From IMG/VR virus record IMGVR_UViG_3300031952_005193, positions 1-46,500 of that record: a stretch of 46,500 nt of DNA. The stretch is one strand, 5' to 3'. The first letter of the stretch is position 1. Each line of letters opens with the position of its first letter. Both the position numbers and the translations under genes were made by a program. This stretch comes from a virus. Shown piece by piece: positions 21,890 through 31,373 of the stretch. The notes beneath the pieces are model-generated. The model was not told the origin of the DNA and did not search any database. It saw only the letters and a program-made list of their open reading frames with translations.

Positions 21890-24298
21890 ATGCCAGAATC
21901 AATTACTCCAACACCAGAGATTTTAACCAAATACTCCGTAGTCAACGGAAAACTTTTGATGACTGCAAACGCAGATGTGAGAGATAAAATTGAAGTTGAA
22001 ATTGGTGATACCAAACAGGTTGATTTCTATCCGCAGGTCAAGATCCAAAGATGGGACAATGAGGTTAATTTTTCGGCAAGATTGAAAGAAACCGAAATAG
22101 GTTTGGCGACAATAAGTTTTGATAAAGACCATATCATCTGGAGAAAGGGAAAAATAGAATCCCATTTCTACAATCTAACAGAAGGCGAAGGCGGATATGA
22201 ATTTCAGGTTAATTTAAAAGAAGACCCACGACCAACTAAAACTGGAGATTACAAAATAGAATTTACCCTAAATACAAAAGGATTAGATTTCTTTTACCAG
22301 CCTCCTCTCATCCAAGAATACCAAAACGGCTATTCAGAGGAATTTAAAAAAGAGATAGTAGTTTCCGAAACCCAAGTCAAGGATTTAGATGGAAATGTTT
22401 TAGTGGAAAGACCCGAAAAATGGGTAGGAAGTTGGGTTGCTTATACTTCTGAAAATAAAATAAACTGGGTCGGTGGGAAAGTTTATGGAACTAACCAAAC
22501 AGGAGTATTTTTCAGACCGAAAATTATAGACGCAGAAGGAAAATGGGCTTGGGAAGAATTAAAAATAGAAAATGGAATTTTATCGGTAACTATTTCTCAA
22601 GATTTTTTAGATAAAGCGATCTATCCTATCAGACACGCCGCAGGGTTATTATTCGGATATGATACTGCTGGTGGAAGTAATGAGAGTCAGCATCCAAATG
22701 ATTGTATTGGTTCTTTATTTACGAGTCCCGCAGGAACTAATATCGTTTCTTCTTTATCATTTTATGGTTTTGGTAGTTCCTCTTCAGGAGTAAATCACGC
22801 AAAAGCACTTGTAGTATTACATAGCAACTTAACCATAATTGAAAACGGAACAGGGACAGAGACTGATCTAATTCTTGATTGGGCAACAAGAGATTGGATA
22901 CAGTGTGAATTTGATACTCATCCTGCTATATCTGCCTCTACCGATTATGTTTTAATGACTGTTCATACCAACGTAATGTCTCCGAATAGTATATATTATA
23001 ACACTGGTGATGCCGACCAAGGACACGGAGAGGCCGATAATAATTATGCTTCTCCTACTAATCCAACAGATATTACTCATTCAACCAAGAAATTCTCCAT
23101 TTACGCTACCTACATACCTTCAGAAATAACAACCTATACCAAAAAAACAACAGCAAGAACAAGGGTAAAAATAATAGGCACTTCTAAAACATTACAAAGT
23201 AGAGGCAAAATAAAAACGGCAGCTCTTTCAAAACTATTACAGATGAGAACAAAGATTGAGTATCTCCGGTCAGTTTTATGGCAAGCAAGATCAAGAGTAA
23301 AAACTGCTGATGTTATGAAAGAAATAACTTCAAAAGCAAGAGTTAAAAGTGTGGATCTCACAAGAAAGATTACTTCAAGGGGCAGAATTAAAACAGCAGA
23401 CCTCACAAATAAGATAACAGCACAAGCCAGAATGAAAACTGCTGGCGTGAACCAAATAATTCAAAGTAAAGCAAAAGTTAAAGCAGGGGTAATAACTAAA
23501 ATTTCAACAAGAGGAAGAGTAAAAACTCCGGATCTTATTACGAAAACAACTTCGCGAGCCAGAGTAAAAACTGCCGATTTAAGCAAGGCACTTCAATCAA
23601 AAAGCAGATTAAAGATAGCAGATATTATAGCACCAATCTTAACCAACAGAGCCAGAGTTTCAGGATTGACAGGTGATAAATATACACAGATCCGCGCTAA
23701 AGTAAAACGGTTAGGTATTTCTAAAATTCTTCCAGTAAGAGGTAGGATTAAAACCGCAGATCTTTCAGCGCAGATAACGACCAGAGGAAAGATTAAAACT
23801 ACGCAAGAAAAGAAAACGACTGCCAGAGCCAGAATAGAACAATCCAATCTTACGAAAGCCATTAGATCAAAAGCAAGAATAACTGGAACAAAATCTAAAA
23901 CATTAACAATAAGGGCCAGATTATACATACCTGATAGCCACCATCTCCTGTTAGGAAAGGCGAACATAGTTGATATAGGTAAAACTTATCTTTATCTGCC
24001 TGCAAGTGGAAGTTCAGAGAACATTCCGGTATCTTTTGAATGGTATATTCCATCAAACAGATGGGGAAATAATTTGAATTTTCAGTTGCAGATAGATAAA
24101 TCAGATGACACCTTCGCAGATTTGGAAGTAGAAAAAAGGTCGTATCAGGATTCTGGATTTGAGTATTGGAATGGATCAGCGTGGGTAACGTTTCCGACTT
24201 CCGGAGTGGCAAATTCTTACGCAGGAAATCTGGCCCGGTTCATTACCAACCTAACAAATGGGTTGAAGTATTGGCGAATTAGGGCCTTCGTAGGATAA
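21890..24298 (+). CDS. tail fibre-like protein with 16-residue basic repeats
   Basis: An 802-residue protein. Residues 1-255 are beta-rich and include GVFFRPKIIDAEGKWAWEEL and a DKAIYPIRHAAGLLFGY segment, a fibre-type domain. Residues 255-415 look like a carbohydrate-binding beta-sandwich. Residues about 418-678 are roughly sixteen tandem units near 16 residues long with the pattern R-x-R-(I/V)-K-T-A-D-L-T-K-x-I, for example SRARVKTADLSKALQ. The C-terminal 120 residues resemble an FN3-like domain (IPVSFEWYIPSNRWG, LKYWRIRAFVG). It probably forms part of the adsorption apparatus. The repeat is not one I know. Confidence 0.7.
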   Translation: MPESITPTPEILTKYSVVNGKLLMTANADVRDKIEVEIGDTKQVDFYPQVKIQRWDNEVNFSARLKETEIGLATISFDKDHIIWRKGKIESHFYNLTEGEGGYEFQVNLKEDPRPTKTGDYKIEFTLNTKGLDFFYQPPLIQEYQNGYSEEFKKEIVVSETQVKDLDGNVLVERPEKWVGSWVAYTSENKINWVGGKVYGTNQTGVFFRPKIIDAEGKWAWEELKIENGILSVTISQDFLDKAIYPIRHAAGLLFGYDTAGGSNESQHPNDCIGSLFTSPAGTNIVSSLSFYGFGSSSSGVNHAKALVVLHSNLTIIENGTGTETDLILDWATRDWIQCEFDTHPAISASTDYVLMTVHTNVMSPNSIYYNTGDADQGHGEADNNYASPTNPTDITHSTKKFSIYATYIPSEITTYTKKTTARTRVKIIGTSKTLQSRGKIKTAALSKLLQMRTKIEYLRSVLWQARSRVKTADVMKEITSKARVKSVDLTRKITSRGRIKTADLTNKITAQARMKTAGVNQIIQSKAKVKAGVITKISTRGRVKTPDLITKTTSRARVKTADLSKALQSKSRLKIADIIAPILTNRARVSGLTGDKYTQIRAKVKRLGISKILPVRGRIKTADLSAQITTRGKIKTTQEKKTTARARIEQSNLTKAIRSKARITGTKSKTLTIRARLYIPDSHHLLLGKANIVDIGKTYLYLPASGSSENIPVSFEWYIPSNRWGNNLNFQLQIDKSDDTFADLEVEKRSYQDSGFEYWNGSAWVTFPTSGVANSYAGNLARFITNLTNGLKYWRIRAFVG

Positions 24299-24299
24299 T

Positions 24300-26423
24300 A
24301 TGAAACAAGAACTACAACAATTATTAAATTGGGTAAAACCTACCACCGATTTACAATGGGCTAACGATGTAAAAGCCGAGAGTTTAGATTTGAAATTTGA
24401 TAGTCAGTTAGTTCAGATGAAAGAAAGTTTAGGCACTAATTTGCTGGATGCAGAGAAAAGATTAGATAGATTTGTAAGATTTCCTGACTATGAAAGATAC
24501 AAAATAGAGAATTTCTTTGAAAACAATATTAAATTTGATAAAAACGGGCTGTTTGAGGGTAATTCCCTAAAAGAGTTAGTTGATAATGAGTGGGAACAAC
24601 GATATGAACTCGCCCAATGGGAAGTAGGAAAGATAAAACAATCATTGGAAAGAATAGCCAAAGAACAAGAATTAAGGAAAAGCGGGTTTTTACAGGTTTT
24701 AGGAATTAAAGACAGAGCAGAAACATTCAAGCCAAACAGTAGGGTGAGAGTTCCTATTGGGACAACATATTATGTTGACCCTGTTAATGGGTTAGCAACA
24801 CACTCTGGCACAAAACTTGATGGAACGATTGATTCAACAGCAGATACTACTCATTTTGTAGATGATGCCTTGACTGGAGCAGATGATTATATTAATGGAG
24901 GTTATTTTTTTAATGTTACAAGAGGAATCGGTGCTCAAGTAACTGATTTTGTCGCTTTAACAGATACTGTCACATTAGGTTCTGCTATTGCTGGTATGAC
25001 GGCAGGAGATGTTTATTATATCTTGGATAGCTGGAAAATTTTAGATACTTTCACAGAAGCAGCCAGAAGTGCTGGTGATAGGTGTGTGGTAAAAAGGATA
25101 GCAGTTGATTGTGCTAATGCATCAACTTTATTACAAACATCAGCAGGAACAATGGTAGCTCCGATAGTCCTTGAGGCGGATTATGATGACGAGTATCATA
25201 CTAAGACAACTTTGATACCAACTGCCACTTTAGTTTTTGGGTCAAAAACAGTTATTTTTTCTTCAACTGTTGCTGCTGTCTTGGCAGCGGGAGATTGGAT
25301 TTATGTTGATGGAGATGATGTTAGAGATTTTGCCTATGAAGTATCTACTGTTTCTACAGTAACTGTCACTCTCTTTTTACCATACAAAGGAAATCAGGCT
25401 GGGGCAGGGAAGACAGTTTATAATATACAAGACAATTCTCTTTGGGGGACTGCCGCAAGTGCATATAATTGGAGTTGGAGTAAGTCCTGTTGGAAAGTCC
25501 AAGGATTTACTCACCTTTCAACAGCAACAAATAGCATTAGCCTGACTGGTTGCACGTATAATCATTTTAAGGATTGTAAGATTACGCCAGGGACAAATGA
25601 TAGGTGTATAAACTTCTTAGACAACAGGTTCTTCCTTTTTGCGGAAAAATGTTATTTTCTTGGGTCTTATGGTGTTGCTCCTTCCACCGCAGACGCATTT
25701 GGGACAATCATAATGAAAGACTGCCTCCAGAGTTCTTATATGATAGGGGGGAATAACATCAATTATGCAAAGGTTATTATCAAGGAGAGTGAATCTACCC
25801 ACGCCACACAAATAGGAACTTCAACACATTGGCAAGATTGGTATATCAGGAATATGAAAATGCCAGCGGATGATAATGGTGTTGACCCATATATTACGGA
25901 CACAGGAGAAATACATTATGAAGATTTCTTTAATACACTGGGAGATACAAGGATTTTGATGCAACAATTTGGTTCTTCCATAAATACTGACTATATTTTT
26001 CAATCAGAGGAAGGGACAGTTAGGGTTGGTGGAGCAACAAGGTCAATCAAAGTAAGCCCGACGGTCTTAATGGGAAATGCTTGGGAGTTTTCAAAGCTAT
26101 GTTTATTTGAGATTCCAATCTATGCAACCACAGATTCAAAAACATATACAATATACTTTAACCTGCCCGATGCTAACTTTACCACAGACCCAACAGCAGG
26201 AGAGTTATATTTAGAATTTGAAGCGTGGGGTCACGCCACGAATAAATGGAGGAAGATAACCAAATCAACAGGAACAATAATCGGTGATGGAACTTGGAGA
26301 GCATTAACGATAACTGTAGCACCAGCACTATCAGGAATGGCTTATTTGAGATGTTATTATGCCAAAACGAAAGAGGCAGAATCAAACATATTCTATGTTG
26401 ACCCCTTGCCCGTTATTTCTTAA
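24300..26423 (+). CDS. beta-helix tail fibre or receptor-binding protein
   Basis: A 707-residue protein. Residues 1-140 are helical and charged (a trimeric coiled-coil stalk candidate). At about residue 152 the sequence TTYYVDPVNGLATHSGTKLD opens a parallel beta-helix, as in many tailspikes. Short turns such as GCTYNHFKDCKI and KCYFLGSYG mark the rungs. The C-terminal 150 residues are beta-sandwich-like (FNLPDANFTTDPTAGELYLE). It lies between two genes that share the same repeat, so the three products probably assemble together. No hydrolase residues can be named with confidence. Confidence 0.7.
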   Translation: MKQELQQLLNWVKPTTDLQWANDVKAESLDLKFDSQLVQMKESLGTNLLDAEKRLDRFVRFPDYERYKIENFFENNIKFDKNGLFEGNSLKELVDNEWEQRYELAQWEVGKIKQSLERIAKEQELRKSGFLQVLGIKDRAETFKPNSRVRVPIGTTYYVDPVNGLATHSGTKLDGTIDSTADTTHFVDDALTGADDYINGGYFFNVTRGIGAQVTDFVALTDTVTLGSAIAGMTAGDVYYILDSWKILDTFTEAARSAGDRCVVKRIAVDCANASTLLQTSAGTMVAPIVLEADYDDEYHTKTTLIPTATLVFGSKTVIFSSTVAAVLAAGDWIYVDGDDVRDFAYEVSTVSTVTVTLFLPYKGNQAGAGKTVYNIQDNSLWGTAASAYNWSWSKSCWKVQGFTHLSTATNSISLTGCTYNHFKDCKITPGTNDRCINFLDNRFFLFAEKCYFLGSYGVAPSTADAFGTIIMKDCLQSSYMIGGNNINYAKVIIKESESTHATQIGTSTHWQDWYIRNMKMPADDNGVDPYITDTGEIHYEDFFNTLGDTRILMQQFGSSINTDYIFQSEEGTVRVGGATRSIKVSPTVLMGNAWEFSKLCLFEIPIYATTDSKTYTIYFNLPDANFTTDPTAGELYLEFEAWGHATNKWRKITKSTGTIIGDGTWRALTITVAPALSGMAYLRCYYAKTKEAESNIFYVDPLPVIS

Positions 26424-26432
26424 AGATGAACT

Positions 26433-28520
26433 ATGACACAAAATCACATTCAAGGAGTATTAGGAGAATTCAAGCCAGTTTTAGATAAGGAAGGAGGAGA
26501 ATTTACTACAAACCAAATTTATGGCATCTTGGGTGAGTTTTTACCAGTATTAGATCCGGCACAAACGGCCGGTCCGGCAACCGTAAGTATAAAAATAACA
26601 TCGGGTGCGAGAATACAACAGGTAGGCGTAAGTAGTTTAATGTCAATGAGAGCAAAAATAAGCATCGGCGTAACTACTTACGATAAATTAACCACCGCCA
26701 GAGGAAGGATCAAGCAGGAAGGAATTTCAACAAAGACAACCATCAGAGGAAGAGTAGAAACTTCTGATCTTACGACAAAATTAACAGCGAGAGGTAGAAT
26801 TGAACAATCTAACATTAGCCGACTACTTCAGGCAAGAGGAAGAGTGGCCCAATTAGATATTAGTCAGTTAATCCAAATTGGCGGAAGAATTGAGCAATCA
26901 GACATCAACCAATTACTTCAAATAATGGTAAGAATATCCGGTGGGGCAGTAGAAGGGAAACTTCAGGCAAGAGGCCGAATGAAACAAGAAGGGATAGCCG
27001 AACTTTTACAAACAAAGGGGCGGATAGAGCAACTTGGTCTTCAAAGCATATTAAGTGCACAAGCCAGAGTTTTGAATGAGAATATAGCAAATTTACAGAC
27101 ACAGGCAAGGATTTTAGGAACGAAAACGAAGAATGTTCAGGCAAAATCAAGGATCAAAACCCTAAATGAGAAACTGATGTCAATAAGAGCCAAAGTTAAG
27201 CAGTTAGGAGTTGCCGATACCGGCGCAAGAGCCAGAATTATCATAGACGGATTATGGTCTGACATTTGGAATGTAACAATTACATTGGGAACTGTTCAGA
27301 AGTTTTTAGGAGCAAAGGCCAGAATTATCGCAGGCGGTATGTGGTCAGACATCTGGGATGTAACGATAATTATTGGAACGGTAACGAAATTGTTAGGAAT
27401 TAAAGTCAGAATCAAAACAGAAGGCGTGGTCAAAGCCATTCAGTTGAAGGCCCGAATAAATTTAGGAGATATTATTCAAACGATCCAGTCCAAAGCAAGA
27501 ATTAAAACGATTGATCTAACAACATTAGTTAATTTACGATCCAGAATTGAAAAGGCAGATTTATCAAAGGTTTTAAGAAGCCGGGCGAGAATCTCTAAAA
27601 TTTCGGAAAAACTATTAAGCGTAATAGCAAAAATTTTGGCAGAGGGAAATTACAGATACATTTTAACCAGAGCCACAATAAAAAATCTTGATATTACACA
27701 GTTTATTCAAGCCAGAGGGAGAATTAAGCAGGTTGATCAGCGATCAGTTTTGCAGGCGCGCGGAAGAACGGAAGTCGTAACGGAAAGTGTTTTGCAAGCC
27801 AGAGGACAGGTGAAAGGTTTGGCAAATGAAAAATTTATTAGGGCAAAAGCAAGGGTAAAGAATACTCTATCGTCTATCTTATCTGAAAGGGCGAGAGTGA
27901 AGAAAGCAGCAGAAAGTTCAATCTTGAAATCAAGGGGCAGATTGAAAACTACTGGCGAAGAAAACTTACAAAGTAAAGCCAATATCCTTGAATTGGCAGT
28001 TTCAAAAAAATTAGAGGCAAAGGCGCGAGTGAAGAAAGCCACAATAGGTTTAATGCAAGCAAGAGGAATGGTTAAGGTTTTTGGGACATCAAAACTTTTA
28101 CAATCAAGGGGAAGAATTGCCGTAACCAACGCAAAGAGTTTTACCGCCAGAGCAAAGTTAGAGTTTGAAATGTTAAAAACACTTCAGATGAGGGCGAAGT
28201 TAATAACATTTGGCAACATTAGGACAATTTCGGCAAGGGTAAGAATCAGAGGTATAGAAAACATAAGGTTAATGACTATGAGAGGAAAGATCAAAGTGGC
28301 GCAGTTACAGGCAATGACGATGCTGGCGAAGATTATAGCGATTTCTTTAATAAAGCCGTTTATGAGAATTAGTGGAATTACGCCGTATTTCAGAATAACT
28401 CCATTAGTTTCAGTTTTAAGAACATCGGGAGTAGGATCTCCAAAGATGGTATGTAATTCTTGCGGTTCAACTCCCACACTAAAGGTCAATCAATTAAATT
28501 TTAATCCAATAATAAGATGA
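26433..28520 (+). CDS. giant 16-residue-repeat fibre protein
   Basis: A 695-residue protein, almost all of which (about residues 53-645) is a tandem array of roughly 35 units of about 16 residues with the core A-R-G-R-(I/V)-x-Q-x-x-(I/L)-S-x-L-(L/I)-Q, for example ARGRIEQSNISRLLQ. The same family of repeats occurs in the protein at 21890-24298. The N-terminus holds two short copies of a different repeat (GVLGEFKPVLDK and GILGEFLPVLDP). Around 27244-27400 a duplicated WSDIWxVTI unit interrupts the array. The C-terminus has a possible CNSCGS metal knuckle. A long extended fibre is the most plausible product. Confidence 0.65.
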   Translation: MTQNHIQGVLGEFKPVLDKEGGEFTTNQIYGILGEFLPVLDPAQTAGPATVSIKITSGARIQQVGVSSLMSMRAKISIGVTTYDKLTTARGRIKQEGISTKTTIRGRVETSDLTTKLTARGRIEQSNISRLLQARGRVAQLDISQLIQIGGRIEQSDINQLLQIMVRISGGAVEGKLQARGRMKQEGIAELLQTKGRIEQLGLQSILSAQARVLNENIANLQTQARILGTKTKNVQAKSRIKTLNEKLMSIRAKVKQLGVADTGARARIIIDGLWSDIWNVTITLGTVQKFLGAKARIIAGGMWSDIWDVTIIIGTVTKLLGIKVRIKTEGVVKAIQLKARINLGDIIQTIQSKARIKTIDLTTLVNLRSRIEKADLSKVLRSRARISKISEKLLSVIAKILAEGNYRYILTRATIKNLDITQFIQARGRIKQVDQRSVLQARGRTEVVTESVLQARGQVKGLANEKFIRAKARVKNTLSSILSERARVKKAAESSILKSRGRLKTTGEENLQSKANILELAVSKKLEAKARVKKATIGLMQARGMVKVFGTSKLLQSRGRIAVTNAKSFTARAKLEFEMLKTLQMRAKLITFGNIRTISARVRIRGIENIRLMTMRGKIKVAQLQAMTMLAKIIAISLIKPFMRISGITPYFRITPLVSVLRTSGVGSPKMVCNSCGSTPTLKVNQLNFNPIIR
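28481..28487 (+). promoter_or_regulatory. AAAGGTC motif in the tail of a coding region
   Basis: The motif begins 36 bases before the ATG at 28517, the same spacing as several intergenic copies, but lies inside the last codons of the repeat protein. Confidence 0.35.
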
Positions 28521-29917
28521 AACATTTAGCAACAGACAACAAAGAATTAGTAAGAGGGCGACCATTCACTTATCTTACAGCAGAGGGTGCGAGTGGCGCA
28601 GGCAGTATAACGGTAGAAAATATCGTTGATTTCGCCGTTAATCAGGTTCTTCAAATCGGCGAAACCGGAGATGAGATTAGCGAGATAATCAAAACTCACG
28701 CTTCAACTGCGCCGGCCACAACTACGATTACTTTAGCTTCCAATTTAACCAAAACCCACTCCCCTTACACAAAAGTTTATATTCTGCTTTACGATCAGAT
28801 TGAGTTCTCTCACGCGGATACGGAAACTGGGACAAAGACGGCTCTTACCATTTCAACCGGTGTTTATGCAAAAACAATCACACCAGATAGATCAGAAACT
28901 TCCTTTGACGACACGGTTTATTCAACTGGATATTACTTTTCAAAATTCAAGAACTCAATAAATGGCAATGAATCTGGCTATACCGATCCGATTCCGTTTG
29001 CCGGCTTGGCAAAGAATACAGTCGGTTTTGCGATCAACTGGGCTTTGAAGAGAAATAAAATGCCCGGCTTCACAGAAAACATTGACTATCAGTTCTGTAT
29101 AGACGATGTCAATTCCTGCCTTCAATTCATTACTGGCAAACTGAAAGGTTGGTCAAAACTTCTGAAAACGAATTATGTCGCCGGCCAGACGACAAGAGGT
29201 ATCCATAAGATAGCATTGCCTTCCGACATTTGGGAAAACAGGGGAATGAAATCAATCTTGGGAGTGAGGATCGGAACAGCAACAGATTTAACTCCAAAGA
29301 CAATGCCGGAAATGGAAAAGGAAATGGAAGGAGTTGTAGTTACGCAGGTCAGAACGCAAGCAGTCGCTGGACAAACTACTTTAGAGATAGACAATTCCTA
29401 CGACTTTGAAGATTCCGGATCGGTTAATATCTTTATTTTAGGAACACTTTATACGATCACCTACACCGGTGTAACGAGATCTGCTACGGCAGGAGTTCTA
29501 ACAGGAATACCGGCTTCGGGAACAGGCGCAATTACCGTAACCATTCCAGTTGATACTTATGTCTGGTATGGCGAGGAAGAAGGCGAACCAGAGTATTTTT
29601 CAGTAGATGGCGATGGAAATCTGGTATTCTGGCCATTCTGCGATGCTTCCTACGACAATTTGAATGTCTATATGGATTACTGGACCGGTCCGACTTCCGT
29701 TGATTCTGATGCAGACGGATTAGACACTTTCAGATATGACGCGGTGAAGCATTGGTTAACTTGGGCCATCAGAAGTCAGTCAAAGAACGATGGTAAAAGA
29801 GATCTGAAAGACGGAGATTACATTCAGTTCAGTCAGATCTTGGCCGATTACATCAGAGCCGAAGTGCCAGCACACAGAAAAAAGAAATATCCGAGAGTAA
29901 ATTCAATAACTTATTAA
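28517..29917 (+). CDS. head-tail connector/tail adaptor-like protein
   Basis: A 466-residue protein. The N-terminal 150 residues and residues 270-360 are beta-rich insertions (for example VVTQVRTQAVAGQTTLEIDN). The core, residues 175-240 and 400-466, is helical, with DAVKHWLTWAIRSQSKNDGK followed by a FSQILADYIRAEVP helix, reminiscent of podovirus connector or gp4/tail-tubular-A-type adaptors. In podoviruses the adaptor gene is followed by the nozzle gene, as seen here. The start overlaps the repeat protein as ATGA. The family is inferred from pattern and order. Confidence 0.55.
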   Translation: MKHLATDNKELVRGRPFTYLTAEGASGAGSITVENIVDFAVNQVLQIGETGDEISEIIKTHASTAPATTTITLASNLTKTHSPYTKVYILLYDQIEFSHADTETGTKTALTISTGVYAKTITPDRSETSFDDTVYSTGYYFSKFKNSINGNESGYTDPIPFAGLAKNTVGFAINWALKRNKMPGFTENIDYQFCIDDVNSCLQFITGKLKGWSKLLKTNYVAGQTTRGIHKIALPSDIWENRGMKSILGVRIGTATDLTPKTMPEMEKEMEGVVVTQVRTQAVAGQTTLEIDNSYDFEDSGSVNIFILGTLYTITYTGVTRSATAGVLTGIPASGTGAITVTIPVDTYVWYGEEEGEPEYFSVDGDGNLVFWPFCDASYDNLNVYMDYWTGPTSVDSDADGLDTFRYDAVKHWLTWAIRSQSKNDGKRDLKDGDYIQFSQILADYIRAEVPAHRKKKYPRVNSITY

Positions 29918-29918
29918 G

Positions 29919-31373
29919 ATGAAATTAGAAACTATTCAAATTCGTGATTTAAGTAACGGCATTGTCCAGAAAGTTGACAATCTGCTTGCGCCGAAGAACT
30001 CTTTGAGTTTCTCTTTGAATTTACTTTTTGATGAAGTTTTAGGAAGAGCAGTTGTCCGGCAAGGAACGACTTTGATCGGTGCGCAAATACTTGACGGCGC
30101 AAACATATTAGGATTACATCAATTCATTTTGTCAGGTGGCACAAAGTATTTTTTAGCAGTTAGAGATGGCGCAGTTAGTGCCTCATCTTACAGGTTAGTT
30201 GGCGGAACTTGGACTTACATAAGCACGGCTTTCACGAGAGGAATCAAGCACAGATTTTTGACTTATCTTGATACCGTTGCAATTTTTAATGGCGTAGAAG
30301 CGATGTCATCGGTAGATGTCGCTGCTTGGTTTGATACCGGTGGAAACCTTGATATAGGAAATATGCCAAAAGGAAAATTCGGAATAGAGTGGCACGATAA
30401 GGTTTTTACAGCAGGAGTTACCGGCAATTTAGATAGATTATATTATTCTTCAACTCCGATTGCCGGCGTGATCTCTTGGACTGTTGGCAATGGCTATATG
30501 GATATTGAACCATACGAAGGGCAGGGTGCGATAACTGGATTGGGAAAAGTTCCGGGTTATGTATTGATTTTTAAGGAGAGAGCATTAAAAAGATGGAATG
30601 GATCATCAACTTTTCCTGACGATTTATATTCTTTAGGAACTCCATCGCAGGAAAGTGTGGTTTTTGGTAAGACGACCTGTTTTTATTTCAGTTCTTCTTA
30701 TAAAAAATCAATAGGATTTTACGAAACAAACGGCGAAACAACGAGAAAAATATCAAGACCGATCCAAAAAGTAGTTGAGGCGATTTCATCTTCAAACTAC
30801 ACAAATGTCGCAGGGTTTTCAGATGGAGAGATAGTGATGTGGTCAATCGGCGACATTACTTACGATGGGATTGTTTATTCAAATGTCGTGGTTTTATACC
30901 ATATAGACAGCAAAACTTGGGCCGTGTTGAGTTTTCCGACAGAGTATAGAGTTTTTTCTCAATATATTGACGGCACGACTTTGAAGATAGCTGCCGGCGA
31001 TGATGATGGCCAGATAATAGAATTATTTACTGGAACGAAAGATAACATTACCGGATCTTCCAACATTCCTATCCAATATGCCGCACATTATCATCCGATG
31101 GAATTAGGAAGCAGAGGAAAATTAAAAACGATTTCAAAGATAGTGCCTTACACAGAAAGCGGATTGGGTTGTAAAGTTTTCGTCAGATTGGATAAAAAGA
31201 AAGGATTTGATGAGAAAGGTTCAATCACCGATCCATTTGAAAACGAAATTACCATTGATGAAAATGCCCATCTTTTTGAATTTAGAATGGCCGGCGCAGG
31301 ACTTGGCGGAATAACAGAAATAATCGGCTTTGACATTCTAACTCCGGAACTTACTGAATCAATAAAAAAATGA
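29919..31373 (+). CDS. tail nozzle/gp10-like beta-propeller protein
   Basis: A 484-residue protein. The opening IQIRDLSNGIVQKVDNLLAP followed by SLSFSLNLLFDEVLGRAVVRQGTT is the style of P22 gp10 and other podoviral nozzle proteins (N...N..F...G....R.G). The body is a series of beta blades with repeated aromatic-rich strands (YFLAVRDGAVSASSYRLVGG, VLIFKERALKRWNGSS, VVLYHIDSKTWAVLSFPTEY), which suggests a propeller. It follows the adaptor-like gene. Such proteins close the portal and extend the tail tube. Its end overlaps the next fibre gene by four bases. Confidence 0.7.
   Translation: MKLETIQIRDLSNGIVQKVDNLLAPKNSLSFSLNLLFDEVLGRAVVRQGTTLIGAQILDGANILGLHQFILSGGTKYFLAVRDGAVSASSYRLVGGTWTYISTAFTRGIKHRFLTYLDTVAIFNGVEAMSSVDVAAWFDTGGNLDIGNMPKGKFGIEWHDKVFTAGVTGNLDRLYYSSTPIAGVISWTVGNGYMDIEPYEGQGAITGLGKVPGYVLIFKERALKRWNGSSTFPDDLYSLGTPSQESVVFGKTTCFYFSSSYKKSIGFYETNGETTRKISRPIQKVVEAISSSNYTNVAGFSDGEIVMWSIGDITYDGIVYSNVVVLYHIDSKTWAVLSFPTEYRVFSQYIDGTTLKIAAGDDDGQIIELFTGTKDNITGSSNIPIQYAAHYHPMELGSRGKLKTISKIVPYTESGLGCKVFVRLDKKKGFDEKGSITDPFENEITIDENAHLFEFRMAGAGLGGITEIIGFDILTPELTESIKK

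Noticed and set aside
24135-24142. Another AAAGGTCG inside the fibre gene
   Set aside because: It lies about 165 bases before the next start and inside a coding region. It is treated as a chance copy.
23141-28370. Possible CRISPR array because of regular repeats
   Set aside because: The periodicity is at the protein level, near 48 bases, with variable DNA and an open reading frame throughout. There are no constant repeats with unique spacers.
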